64,000 bases of DNA from Dioscorea cayenensis subsp. rotundata (lineage: Eukaryota > Streptophyta > Magnoliopsida > Dioscoreales > Dioscoreaceae), in the NCBI RefSeq assembly GCF_009730915.1, contig NC_052474.1:903501-967500 (forward strand). Reading direction: 5' to 3'. The notes under the pieces are model-generated. The model saw nothing but the letters and a program-made list of their open reading frames with translations, did not search any database and was not told where the DNA came from. Positions 1-11,129 of this stretch are shown here, one piece after another; position 1 is the stretch's first letter, and every line of letters starts with the position of its first letter. The position numbers and the translations under genes were made by a program.

Positions 1-993
1 ACGATTTAGTATATTATTGAACAGTTCGGAAGATGGTCAATGTAATTTGCTTTCAAGCCATTGCACGAAAATGCTCCTTCTTGTATAGTAATGCTGGAAG
101 GGATAGTTTTTAATAAAAGAGACTAATGCTATCAAGAAAAATGAACAATAGCCTTTATATCTGAAGTATTGAGCTAAATAACTAAACGCCCTTTGCACCC
201 ACCCGCTTTGAGCCATTAACAAAACTAAAGGGATATCTAGTATTATTTACATGTTTTTTTTATCTAATTCACATCTATTAAAAATTCAATTAAATTTAAT
301 AAAAATGCTTATATATATATATATAATCAACTTTCAAAATAACCCTTATTTGAAACCCATTAAAATTCCATTAATTTATTTTTTTAATTTTAATTATATG
401 TTTTATTCCCACTTTTAGAATAGTATTTTAGTTAAAAAAATAATAAATATAAGAGTATATTAAAATTAAACGACAGATGTGGTTCATTCACTTTTTTATT
501 AAATGGCGAAAATTTTATTTAATGCTAGATAAGCTTTTTTTTAAATTTCTTAAAATAAATAAATAATACATATATAATCTAAAAGATGACATATAGTAAA
601 TAAGAGCAGGGAGGGTAAAATCTATCCATGCATTGATGTGATTAAGTTCATACACCGTCATACCAGCATACGCGTTTCTCTCTCATTGGAAGTGCAAGTT
701 TGACATTATATTAATATGATACCCATGATCAAGGCCCGGGAATGGTTTCCATGTTTGACTTTTTAACATTACAAAAATCAACTACATTTCCATTATGAAA
801 ACTGTATATATTTAAATTTTAGATAAATGCTAAAAAAATATATATAGTTATTATTCATTACCATAAAATTTACATAACAGCTCAGCAAGGAAATATCCTT
901 CAAACAAACTCAAACATCACCACTAAAACCTTTTTTTCTCTTTTAATTATAAAAAGGACATTCTAGAAGAAGCGCTTTCTTTCGTTCTCTTTC
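1..993. other. AT-rich intergenic DNA
   Basis: No gene is supported here. The stretch is AT-rich with short TA runs (about 310-327). The only open frame of note, on the minus strand near 37-222, is short and has no recognisable motif. Confidence 0.6.
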
Positions 994-1728
994 TCATTGT
1001 ACCAAGAGTTGGGGGAAACCAAGCGAGGGGTGCGGAGAGAGCGGCGAGGGTGGCGGCAAGCTGAAGATCCCCTTCCCTTCCGACTCCTCCCAAACGCTCT
1101 TCCAGATCGATGGCGTCAGTTGCCCCGTCTCCTCCTCCGGTGAGCTCTCTCTCTTCACCGCCTTCATCCCCTTCTCTGTCTCCTCTGTTACCCTTCTTCT
1201 CTTTGTCCCGGTGACCACCGATGTCATTTGCATCGCCGCCCGATCGCCTGAGCTGGCAACCTCGTTTGGGAAATTAAGTATCGCCTTGCAACCGCGCATC
1301 TGAAAGGCGGCGCGATCGTATGCCTTCGCCGCCTCAACGGCGGTGTCAAAGGTACCAAGCCAGACACGAGATCCCTTCCGATTTGGATCTCTGATCTCCG
1401 CCGCATACTTCCCCCACGGCCGTTGCCTCACTCCACGGTACCTCCTCGTATCCCGCGCTGGCTCCGGCTCTGGCTCTGGCTCCGGTGCCGGTGCCGGTGA
1501 ATCACGCCACTCAACCACAGGCGGTGGGGGGTGCGAGATGGATAGCGCGGCGGGTCGGCGTTCCGGGTCGGATCTGAAACTGATAACGGGCGCAACTAAG
1601 TTTGGGATCCGATAACAGTAAGGATCCGGTGTTGAGTCGGTGAGCAGGAAGTCTGGTACCGCGATGGAATCACCGAGAAGATGCTCGCGTATGAGGTCGA
1701 GCACGAAGAAATCCTCGCCCGTGCTCAT
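994..1728 (-). CDS. ERF5: ERF5/ERF6/ERF105-like ethylene response factor (AP2/ERF group IX)
   Basis: Intronless 244-residue transcription factor. The N-terminal motif [14 protein letters not shown] (residues 5-18) and the single AP2/ERF DNA-binding domain (about 96-153, with [19 protein letters not shown] and WLGTFDTA) are typical of group IX ERFs, which bind GCC boxes (AGCCGCC) and activate ethylene, jasmonate and stress genes in the nucleus. A Glu-Pro repeat (80-90) precedes the domain and a basic KRRR cluster (176-179) may be a nuclear signal. The C-terminus [14 protein letters not shown] closely resembles the end of Arabidopsis ERF5/ERF6, where this motif is a known MPK3/MPK6 target. The start is the ATG at 1728, about 115 bases downstream of a TATA box. 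The family call is firm; one-to-one orthology with ERF5 is inference. Confidence 0.93.
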   Translation of the reverse strand: MSTGEDFFVLDLIREHLLGDSIAVPDFLLTDSTPDPYCYRIPNLVAPVISFRSDPERRPAALSISHPPPPVVEWRDSPAPAPEPEPEPEPARDTRRYRGVRQRPWGKYAAEIRDPNRKGSRVWLGTFDTAVEAAKAYDRAAFQMRGCKAILNFPNEVASSGDRAAMQMTSVVTGTKRRRVTEETEKGMKAVKRESSPEEETGQLTPSIWKSVWEESEGKGIFSLPPPSPLSPHPSLGFPQLLVQ

Positions 1729-1841
1729 GGCTACCCTGATTACTTAGCGCGTTTACCCGTAAAAATGGCAAGTTTTTTGCTCAGATGAGACGAAGATGGT
1801 GGGAATGAAGCGGATCGATAGGATTTTTTGGCCTTGTGGTC

Positions 1842-1849
1842 TATTTATA
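1842..1849 (-). promoter_or_regulatory. TATA box of the ERF5-like gene
   Basis: TATAAATA on the minus strand, 114 bases upstream of the ATG, which would give a 5' UTR of roughly 80-90 bases. Confidence 0.65.
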
Positions 1850-2873
1850 GATTTGAAAAATTTTTTTTTAAAAAAAAATGAAAGGATACTTCGCAGAAGC
1901 AAGGGACACACGATGGGATGGGTTTGGATTTATTTATTCCTTTATTTGATTTTATATTATTATTTTATTGTATTAGATAAGATTCTAATATTATTTTTAT
2001 AAGCAGAAATGAAACGTCTATTTCAAAAGGTTGATGATCTTCCAGACTTGGATGATGCAGTAATTGTTCTCTCCGGGCCCACAAGTTGAAAACTTATGAT
2101 ATACATCTTTATTTACCAGGTAATTCTTTCATTTCTCTCTTTTATCAGGTTTAAAAAATTAAATAAAATGAGTTAATTTTTATTTATATTAATTGAAGTT
2201 TGAAGTGTGGTGAATTATTGAGGGAAATATTTGATGGTTAGACGGCGGCGCAGACGTGCTTTTGAAGAGTTCTTCAACGAGGCCAATAATTTAGTGTGTC
2301 TCTAGAACCGCAAATTTAATGCAAACCAAAATATATTGACAGGTGGTTGTGTGGCCAACTTGCTGGTCGACATGCCGTGATTTTCACAGTTGCATATCAT
2401 TTAATGTGATTAGGAATTAGTATTAGTATTAGCCAAGAACACCAACTATGATTTCTTAAACCATATTTTATATCTAAACTCATATTTAGTATTTATTAAT
2501 TAATATTACAAATGTATTTCTAAAAATGAATTAAGTATATCCTAATAAAGATTCTTTCTTGGTCTTTGAACATGTTGACCTTGGACAAGACTTTGGGACC
2601 CATCTGTCACTCTCCCCTGCGTTATCAATAGTGTTTGTGTACCCAAGGGATGATCCAGCCACCCAGGTTCCTCTCCACAAACATTACACTTATATATTCA
2701 AATTTGTTTATTTAAATCATTTAAATATGTTTATGTTTCAAATTCACCAGTTAGTAATAAACAGTATGATATAATTTTTTTTTTTAAAAAAAACTCAGGT
2801 ATATAAAATTAATGCTTAGTTGAATGAATAATGTCGAATAATATGGATAAAATTAATGCTCATGAGTGATCGA
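1850..2873. other. Intergenic region upstream of the ERF5-like gene
   Basis: AT-rich DNA that holds the distal promoter of the minus-strand ERF gene. No coding region is supported; the open frames at 1796-2002 and 2559-2774 are low-complexity or lack any motif. Confidence 0.5.
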
Positions 2874-3321
2874 CGGTTGAAAATATAGTACCATATTGGT
2901 TATGTAATAAAAATGTAATGAGTTTATATATAGGTATAGAGGTTGAGGTACTAAGTCTTGAGATTTTTTTGTGGAAAATTCCTGAGCCCATATAGAGCCT
3001 ACTAGTATCAAAAATATAAAATCTAACATGGTATCAGAGTAATATAGTGGAGCTACCGATATGGTACAAGTCCATTTGTGTATGACATCCATGTGTGTAG
3101 GACCTCTGAAACACAAATAGTGCACAATTCCATGTAAACAGACCTTTAGTATACAAGTCTGTGCAAGTTCGACCGAGTTGAACTTGAGGGAGGGTGTTGG
3201 AAATATAATACCACATCGGTTGTGTAATAGAAGTGTAATGAGTTTATATATAGGTATAGAAGTTGAGCTACTAAGACTCCTAAACCCATATAGAACCTTA
3301 CCAAAAATATAAAATCTAACA
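2874..3321 (+). mobile_element. TRIM (miniature LTR retroelement), about 450 bp
   Basis: Two direct terminal repeats of roughly 155 bp (about 2874-3028) and 127 bp (3195-3321) share long stretches and both end in AATCTAACA. The left repeat is followed at once by TGGTATCAGAG (3029-3039), the standard initiator-Met-tRNA primer-binding site of plant LTR elements. The right repeat is preceded by a purine tract, GAGGGAGGG, and begins TGTTGG. The internal part is only about 165 bp and encodes nothing, which defines a terminal-repeat retrotransposon in miniature. ATCGA flanks both sides (2869-2873 and 3321-3325, sharing one base with the right end) and may be the target duplication. It is a fossil: structurally whole, but the two repeats have diverged noticeably, so the insertion is old. 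Confidence 0.8.
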
Positions 3322-4338
3322 TCGATTCCTTTACTAGTTCGAGATAGCCTCAAATACTAGAAGATAGAATTCGTTTTCTTTATAGTTTTTTTTAAATTTG
3401 TCTTTATTATTATTATTATTATTTTTTTTTTAGTTGAGCCACGCTTTATCCTTTGTGACTATTTTTTATTTAATTTTTGTTTTATAAATTTAAATTTTGG
3501 ATTACATCAAAATCTTCATTTAAGTTAACTGGGAGCTGGCAACCACTGACGTTGAAAAAGATGGACCAAGTTGCACAAGATGCAGCCCTTCCGATTAAGA
3601 CCTTATTAACCAGTACATGCATCTGTCACCATGACGACTGTGACAACTCAAGCTAGCTATTCATACAAGATAGAGCAGTATTTTTATTTTTTAATCTATT
3701 TTGATAAAATTATGTTTTTTTAATTTTCTTTATCCATTTAGTTGCCTAATTTTTTATGGATTTTTATTTATTTTAATAGAATTTTAAATATATACTTTCA
3801 GATCGTTTTTCAAGAGTTAGGTCTTTTTATTAGAAAAAGGGATGTTTTGTTAGTTTGAGGAATTGAAACAATTTTTTGCAGAAATTATCTGCTTCAGACT
3901 TGAATATTAATTTATGTGCTAATAAAATATTAATTGAATTAATATTTAATATAATTTTTAAAATAAAAATTTAACTTACAATCCGAATTTGTTAATAATT
4001 TGTGCTTTTGTTCACTACTATAATATATATAAGATTGGCCGACATCTTTATTTTTTACAATAATTTTGGCAAATAATAATTTTTTTTTTCATTTTTTTCT
4101 TTCTAACTCTATCAAAGGATATCTCTATATTTATTCACATTTTTTTAGTATTTCTTTTTTTTCTTTACCAAACATTTCGTTTATAATTCTATAAATAATT
4201 TTTTTTCTTTTTCGTTTGTTTTTTTCCAATCTAAACGTGTGCACTATTGCTAGGAAATAAAAAAAATTAACAAAATAAAATCTACTTTTTTTCTATTGTT
4301 TTTTTTTCAATGAATAGACAACAAACACCTCTCATTTA
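3322..4338. other. AT-rich intergenic DNA
   Basis: No gene is seen. Long T-rich runs and an ATT microsatellite (near 3405-3430) dominate. Confidence 0.55.
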
Positions 4339-5060
4339 GGTGTTGTTGTTTGGAAGGAGTGGAATTGGATTGGATTGGGAATCGGTTTAGTCCATTGTTT
4401 GGTTGTAAGGCATTGGAATGAGGGAGGAGTTTTTTAGGAATAAAATGAGGTAAAAACCCTTTATTGGGATTCTTTCAATTTTTTTCTAGGAATACCCAAT
4501 CCGGATCTGAAAATGTCCATTTTACCCTTGACTTCAATTGTTTTTACATCATGTTTTGTCCTTTTCTTTGTATATATATATATATATATTATATTTAGAA
4601 AAATATTGAGGACATTGTAAAAAAATAATAATGATAACATATTACAAATAAAATATTACTATAAAAAAACAATAATAATAATAATAATAAAAATTAATAA
4701 ATTAATTATAAAATAACAAAAATAAAATGATAAAGATTGTTAAAAAAAAACATCGATAATAATAATGAAGATTAGTTGTAAAAGTTAATTATAAAAAAAG
4801 AATAAAAAGATTTAAATTATAATAATAATGATAACATATTACAAATAAAATAATATTATAAGTAATATATATATTATACTTAATAAGGTCATAAGAGACA
4901 TTTTTCACATTTTTTTTTTACTTTTTTCATTTTTAATAAATTACTCTTTTATACCATCAAGCCAAATACAGTTTTCTTTTCATTTCATAATCTATTCTCC
5001 CTTATTTTTATCCCTATTTCATTCCTAGTCAACTCCATTCTTTTACAAACAAATAGCACC
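4339..5060. mobile_element. Tourist/PIF-Harbinger-type MITE or short non-autonomous element
   Basis: The left end reads GGTGTTGTTGTTTGGAAGGA. The right end, reverse-complemented, reads GGTGCTATTTGTTTGTAAAA, an imperfect terminal inverted repeat. TTA lies directly outside both ends (4336-4338 and 5061-5063), the three-base target duplication made by Harbinger transposases. The 722-bp interior is extremely AT-rich with TA and ATA microsatellites and has no open frame, so the element depends on an outside transposase. The terminal-repeat identity falls off after about 25 bases, which suggests an old copy. Confidence 0.62.
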
Positions 5061-5063
5061 TTA

Positions 5064-8000
5064 AGAGAGTGTCAATGGGACAGACAAATACATAGGCGTT
5101 TTTTTTTTCCATTGTTATATTGTCAATTGTTATTAAATTTGGCTAGAGTGTTAATTAATTATGTTTGAATATTATACTTAATTGTATTAGATTAAACTTA
5201 GAATGTATATAATATTTCTAGTTTGTATTAATATCAATTAAGAAAATATTATCCCCTCATTAATACTGCACTTGTTTTTGTATCTTATTCAATCTACCAA
5301 AGATAACATTCTTTGGTATATTGGGCTGTTCATGACCTATTAACCAGACACATGAAAGGCCTTTTGAAATCCAAGCCCAGATTCATCTAAAATTGAGATA
5401 ATAAACCCAAATCACATTAAAAAAAGATCAAGAATAAAGTTTCAATCAGTCATTCGCCAGTGTCCTTTTCTTTTCCCTACCATGCATTGATTTATGATTT
5501 ATCACTAGTCTTTTGTCACCTTTTCCACAAAGAGTTACCCAACAACACCACAGTACAGAACCCAGACCTTGAGCACTCACCATTTATAGAAAAAGTACAT
5601 TAATAGTCATTAGTTAGACACATAGATATGATTTCATTTCTGTGCAACTTATGATTCAATGAATTTGAACTTTTATCTTTTTCTTTTTCTTTTTCTTTTT
5701 CTCACTTGAAAAGATGCAAGTGGATCAGTTGCTTTCAGCCTTGTTTCTATTGAGAGGGAAAGACAAATATTTGGATTTCTCTAACAAGTTACAATATTAG
5801 GCATTTAGAGAGTTTGGACAAGGAATTAGTTTGAGGGGTGGCCAAAAATTATTTAATGGTTTGAATCCAGAAGCATATTTATGGTTTGGATCTAGACAAT
5901 TATCATTGTACTTTTGGAGGACACCAAAGATAATTACCATATATATTTGCTTCATTATTGATGCCCATTAAAAAAAAAGCATTAGTTTATATATATATAT
6001 ATATATATTTGGGAAAGTGGATAAGACACAGCAGACACGTGTATATTTGAGAAAGTGGATAAGCGGATAAGCTTTATTTTGTATGAATTGAGATTTAAAT
6101 CAGTATTTTTCAAGAAAGACATGGACATCCTATGCAATGATCAGATGTTAATACACTAAAACAATCATTTGTTAATTTATGTGTTTTTTTTAAATAAATT
6201 AAAACAACGAGTCTTATATTAAATCATGAGAGAAAATAATATTGCATAACTAGCTGCCAAAATTTCAAAGGAATCAAAGTGATGGTGGTTGAGTCTTCAT
6301 GTTAAATAGTTTGCTAGTCATTATGTTTAATATTAATCAATTCATTGCTTTGGAAATCAATTACGTGTTACTTCTTTCTACTACGGATAAAAGAAAAAAA
6401 TACAAACTTACTTTGAATTTTTATCTCTAATTAAATATCAATTAGAAATAATTATTGGTATATTTTTATTTATATTTTTAGTTAATGCATGCACATGGCT
6501 TATCCAATTTCATAATAGAGAATGTTTACCTGAGTTAAATTTTTTATCCATTAATATATATATATATATATATAAACACCATCTTAGTCTTACAAGGTGA
6601 CAATTACACATGAACCAAACAACATAGTAACAATAATAAGAAAAATTAAATAAAGCAATCCTTTTCTTTTAGTCAATATTCAAATTTGCAATTAATCGTC
6701 CAAGAGTCCGGAGCTCACAACAAACAAACGTTATCCCAGGTCACCCTAATAAATAATTTTTTTTAAAAAAAAATTGGTGCAAGTGGCCTAAAATGTAAGT
6801 AAGTGAACATGTCTCCTTTATGATATTCAAATAATGTTTTTAGCTCGTGATAAAAAGGGGAAATCCCCAGGAAGGAACATCCATGTTTTAATATTCCTTT
6901 TTAAATTTTTTTAATTAAAAAGGTTCAATTCCCAATCATCTTTTTTGCATGTGTGAATTTCTCTCTTTCTTTATTTTTTTTTCTACCTCTTGACTTTCAA
7001 ACTTTGAAAGAAAAAATATACAAGTCTATCCAATCATCTTCAATTAGTTTTTTTATATATTTATTTTGTAATTAAAGGACAAGAACAGTAAGGTCCTTTG
7101 GTCAAATTCAAAGAAGACCAAAGTTGGTCAATTTTACTACTTGATTTTTTTTTTTGGTTAACTTTTGATTAATCTTTTGGTTTTTCACTGAGCTAGAATT
7201 ACTGCATGAGATTAGGATTTTTTTTATTATTATTAAAAAAATGCAGTAAAGTGTGACCAAGAAAGTTAGTTTTGGTTTACTAGTGAAACTTGATTTGAAC
7301 GTGGTTATTGAAAAGCATATGTGATGTAAGGGTGAGTTAATTATTTGTTTTTTACTAATTATAATTATTATATGTATTTTATTTATTTGTTTATTAAAAT
7401 ATAAAAAAACAACCAAAGAGTGACTTTGATTTTAATGTATTATTATTTTTATTTTATCTAAAAAAATTATAATCAAATTGAATGTGACAAAAGTAGTTGA
7501 GGACTTTTATAAGCACAGATACAATGAGAAGATGTTATCTATATAATGTGGCGATTAGTTGGAAAGAAGACAATTATGAATCGAAAATTACACTTGACTC
7601 TAGTGGTTCTCCTTCTGAAATTAAGGTTATAAACTATAATTATAAAGCTTAAAGATAAAAGGTATGTTTATGTTCATATCGTTATTATACCGGTGTTCAT
7701 GTCCTATGTTTGTGTTTTCAATTTATTATTTATTTATTATATTATAATTTTCATGAAAATTTTAATTGCATAATAAATTATAATTAAAAAAATATTTTAA
7801 ACTAATTATTTTACATAGCTAATCTTTTTAGTAAATTAGCGTCACTTTCTTTCACACGTCTGCGTTTCGAGTTACAGTGACTGGCGTTTTTTCATTTACA
7901 TAAAAAAATTTTGAACTCTGTATTCACAGGTGTTTATATTCTATTCTTGTTTTTTTAATTTATTATTTATTTATTGTATTATATATCCATAAAAAAATTA

Positions 8001-9900
8001 ATTACATAATAACCTTTGATTAAAAAAATAAAATATTTTAAACAAATCATAAAAGACGTTTTTGTTTCGTTTGTTGATCTCTTAATTATTTGGTAAATAA
8101 ATAAATTTAATCATTAGATTCATTTGAATAAAATGATCTGGAATGTTCGAAGTTCCAACCTCATTCAAAAGCCACGTGCAAATGGGAAAAAACAATATTT
8201 GATTAAAAAGGGCTTCAATGAATGAGGACAATAAAACTCAAATCCATTATACTATCAAAATAAAATATTATTATGTTTTACATGAAAAAGGATTACTAAA
8301 GTTGAAAGGATGCAATAAAAAAACATCAAGAGGATGCTTACAAGAAGTATCCTAACAAAAAAAGTTATTATAAGTCATTCCATTGAAATTAAAATATTAT
8401 TATTATTTGATATTTTGTCTTCTTTAAAAATAGGGTTGAATAAAATAAAGTTTTAATTATAATAAGAGAATGGTAAAGGAAATGATGGTGGGTGGAGAAG
8501 AGGGACCCATGAAGAGGGTGGCAATGAAAGGTGGGGGTGGGTTGTCTTATGAGAATGGACAGAGTCCAGGGACATTGCATTTGGTCTGTTTTGAACTTTT
8601 GATTGCATGGTTTTGTGCTATAACCTCTCAACTTGCAACTTTTGGTCCCTCTTTTGTTGGAATTTTGAAACATCAACCGATGCTCTTTTATTCCTCTTTC
8701 TCACTATGGTGGTCATAGTGTTTCACAAGGTCATGGCACTTGAATTATTATTATTTTTTTTATTAAAAAAAATATTTTTTAAAAAAAATTATTGGTTAAG
8801 GAATAATTAATAAAAATGAATGGTTTTGCATCTTTAATTAAAATATATTATTAATAGTAATATAAAAAATTTAGAATGTTTCTTGAGAGAACAAAAAAAA
8901 CAAATTTAATAGGAGAAGAGGATAATGCAATGATAGAAAAACTAATAGTAATAATAATAAATGAAAGTTGATAATGAAATTTTAATGATTTTATTGCATT
9001 TAAAAAATGAAAAGAGGAAGAAAAGGCTATTTTTTTAGAAAATATTTATAAAAATTTAGAACTTTAAATTGTTATCCTGGCCTTGCTAACATATTTGTAG
9101 ATATAATAAGAATTGAAAATAAAAAGTAGGTTTACTAAAAGTTTTTTTATTCATTGGTGGTGTCTAGATGAATGGGAAAGAAAAAAACAACACATTAGTT
9201 GAAAAGATAACTAAACTAGAACACATAATAAACAGCTTTAGGATATATAGTAGGTTTCTTTCAAATGGCAAATCATGGAGATTTAAATGGTTAAATTAAG
9301 GGACACAAGATGCTTAATTTGTTTTGGGTTGAACATGAGGCAGGCTTATTTATTTTGATTGACAAATATCTTTTTCAAATGGCAATTTAATATATATATT
9401 GGAGTTTGGGTGTGAAATGATGTCTTAGCATGCTGAAACTCGGAGAGCTGCACTAAAAAAAGTAAAAAGGTGTTTTTAGTTGATGAATTGATTCTAATAA
9501 ATAAATCCGTTTAAACTTATTCCAACTTTCCATCCAGATATGGAACAGTTTAAAATTGCAAATTTTTTAAAATTTTAACTGTAATTATTAATGAATACTA
9601 CATTAAAATATCATTAATTAAAATAAAAATGAATATTAATAATTCATTAATACCAATTAAATTAAACAAAGAATTCAATAAAAAATCAACATAAAAGCAA
9701 CATAAAATTTATATGGAATTAATTTTTTTTATTTTTAAGATAAAGCGACAAACACCAATCTTCAGGGACGTACTAGAAAAATTAAACTCGTGTTTCTCTC
9801 AATAAGGGACCCTGGGTACCACTGCCTGTTGGTATAATTAAACATTTACTCTTACATTTATGTTTACTTATTTAATTTTTTAAATAATAAATAAATAAAT
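5064..9900. other. Long AT-rich intergenic stretch
   Basis: Almost 5 kb without a supported gene. Open frames near 7108-7416 and 8389-8810 are low-complexity or overlap each other in conflicting frames and show no domain. A 20-base direct repeat sits at about 6008-6028 and 6046-6064, and TA runs occur near 5988-6008 and 6556-6574. Confidence 0.55.
7693..8050. repeat. Diverged direct duplication, about 120-bp units 240 bp apart
   Basis: The segments near 7693-7800 and 7930-8045 share the same order of landmarks: a TTCATG or TATTC start, TTATTATTTATTTATT, a TTAATT plus CATAATAA block, then AAATATTTTAAAC. AT-rich composition inflates the similarity, so the call is tentative. Confidence 0.4.
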
Positions 9901-9940
9901 AAATAAATAAACCAACAATCAGCAGCAGCACTCCATTTCC

Positions 9941-9948
9941 GCGCCGCC
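9941..9948 (+). promoter_or_regulatory. GCC-like element upstream of the ERF1-like gene
   Basis: GCGCCGCC sits in a short GC-rich patch about 340 bases before the ERF1-like start. It differs from the consensus AGCCGCC at the first base. Binding by an ERF would suggest auto- or cross-regulation, but this is inference. Confidence 0.35.
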
Positions 9949-10067
9949 GTTTTATTCGCTTGCAACGCTGACATCACTCGTCCTTTAACACTAAAAAAAC
10001 CAAATTTATATTATTATTAATAATAATAATAATAAAAAATAAATTAAGAAAAAAAAAGGAATTTCCA

Positions 10068-10073
10068 CACGTG
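10068..10073 (+). promoter_or_regulatory. G-box (CACGTG)
   Basis: A perfect CACGTG palindrome with context CCACACGTGGG lies 221 bases upstream of the ERF1-like ATG and about 80 bases before its TATA box. It is a candidate site for bZIP or bHLH (including MYC-type jasmonate) factors. Confidence 0.5.
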
Positions 10074-10148
10074 GGAGATAAGAGGGAAGATGCAGGGAAG
10101 TCACAGGAAAAGATAGCAAGTAAATAATTTCCCCCAATTTCAGCAGGA

Positions 10149-10155
10149 TATAAAC
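10149..10155 (+). promoter_or_regulatory. TATA box of the ERF1-like gene
   Basis: GATATAAACT gives a TATAAAC box 140 bases upstream of the ATG, placing transcription start near 10180. Confidence 0.5.
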
Positions 10156-10288
10156 TCCATCCTTCATCCCCCTTTCCATCCCACTGACTTCCACTCTCAC
10201 TTCCCCAATTTGCGAACCACTTCCAAAGGGGAAAACCACTTACGATTAAATACAAATTCTCACCGGAAAACGCAATCCCAGTTACAGA

Positions 10289-11129
10289 ATGTATTCGGAT
10301 TCGGATTCGGATTTTAGCATGTCAGTTCTCGATTCGATCCGTTATCATCTACTCGGAGAGGAAGCAGAGCCAGTGAGCCCTGAGGTGCAGTCCTCCGCGG
10401 TGAGCTTACCGCAGCGGACCTATAACCGGACGGCGAGCTTCGGGAGCATCGTCAGAGAGCACTGGGGCGAGCTTCCGTTCCGCGCCGACGACTCCGATGA
10501 CATGGTCGTCCTCGGGTTCCTCTGCGATGCCTTCAGTAAGGGATGGGTCCCCGATGGGGCTGCCTCGCCGGAGGTCAAGATCGAGCCGGTGGAGTCGGAG
10601 CCGGTGGTGGAGGAGGTGTTGCCAGCGGCGCCGGTGCCGACGAAGGGGAAACATTATAGAGGAGTGAGACAGAGACCATGGGGGAAATTCGCGGCGGAGA
10701 TTAGGGATCCGGCGAAGAATGGAGCGAGGGTTTGGTTGGGGACCTTTGAGACGGCGGAGGATGCGGCGATGGCGTATGATCGGGCGGCGTTTCGGATGAG
10801 AGGGTCGCGAGCGTTTGCTTAACTTCCCGCTGAGAATCAGAGCCGAGGATGCAGCGGCCATGGCGTCAGCGCCATCCGTGGGAGGGAAGCGAGCCTCGCC
10901 GGAGCGATCTCCATTGTACTCTTCATCATCATCATCATCATCATCATCATCTTCTTCTTGTTCTTCTTCTTCGTCATCAACGGAGAAGCCATCACCGAAG
11001 AGAAGGAGGAGAGGAGAAGCGGCGGCAGCGACGGCGGCGATGTTTGGGGCTCCTGCTCCGGGCCCAGTTCCGGTAATGGTTGGGCCGGTTTCAGCGTTGA
11101 CACGTGTCGGTGAGCTTCTGGTTAGTTAA
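10289..11129 (+). CDS. ERF1A: ERF1A/ERF2-like ethylene response factor, reading frame interrupted
   Basis: Group IX AP2/ERF activator. The N-terminal motif ([11 protein letters not shown], residues 14-24), the middle block [14 protein letters not shown] and [10 protein letters not shown], and the AP2 domain from residue 122 ([20 protein letters not shown]) follow the order of Arabidopsis ERF1A/ERF2. The frame closes at 10822, just inside the end of the AP2 domain, after RMRGSRA. The next conserved block LNFPLRI continues in another frame from 10815 to 11129, carrying a poly-Ser tract, a basic KRRRR nuclear-signal-like cluster and the end [10 protein letters not shown], which matches the family C-terminus. 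The break coincides with a TTT triplet (10814-10816), so a single extra T explains it. It is either a true recent null allele or a base-calling error. ERFs of this group normally lack introns, so splicing is unlikely to skip it. Confidence 0.88.
10921..10977 (+). repeat. TCA/TCT microsatellite coding for poly-Ser
   Basis: A run of about 18 TCA, TCT and TCG triplets within the C-terminal part of the ERF1-like gene encodes an almost pure serine tract. Such runs often vary in length between alleles. Confidence 0.8.

Noticed and set aside
2853-3353. 166-residue minus-strand open frame
   Set aside because: It is an antisense reading of the miniature LTR element; its internal repetition reflects the terminal repeats, not protein domains.
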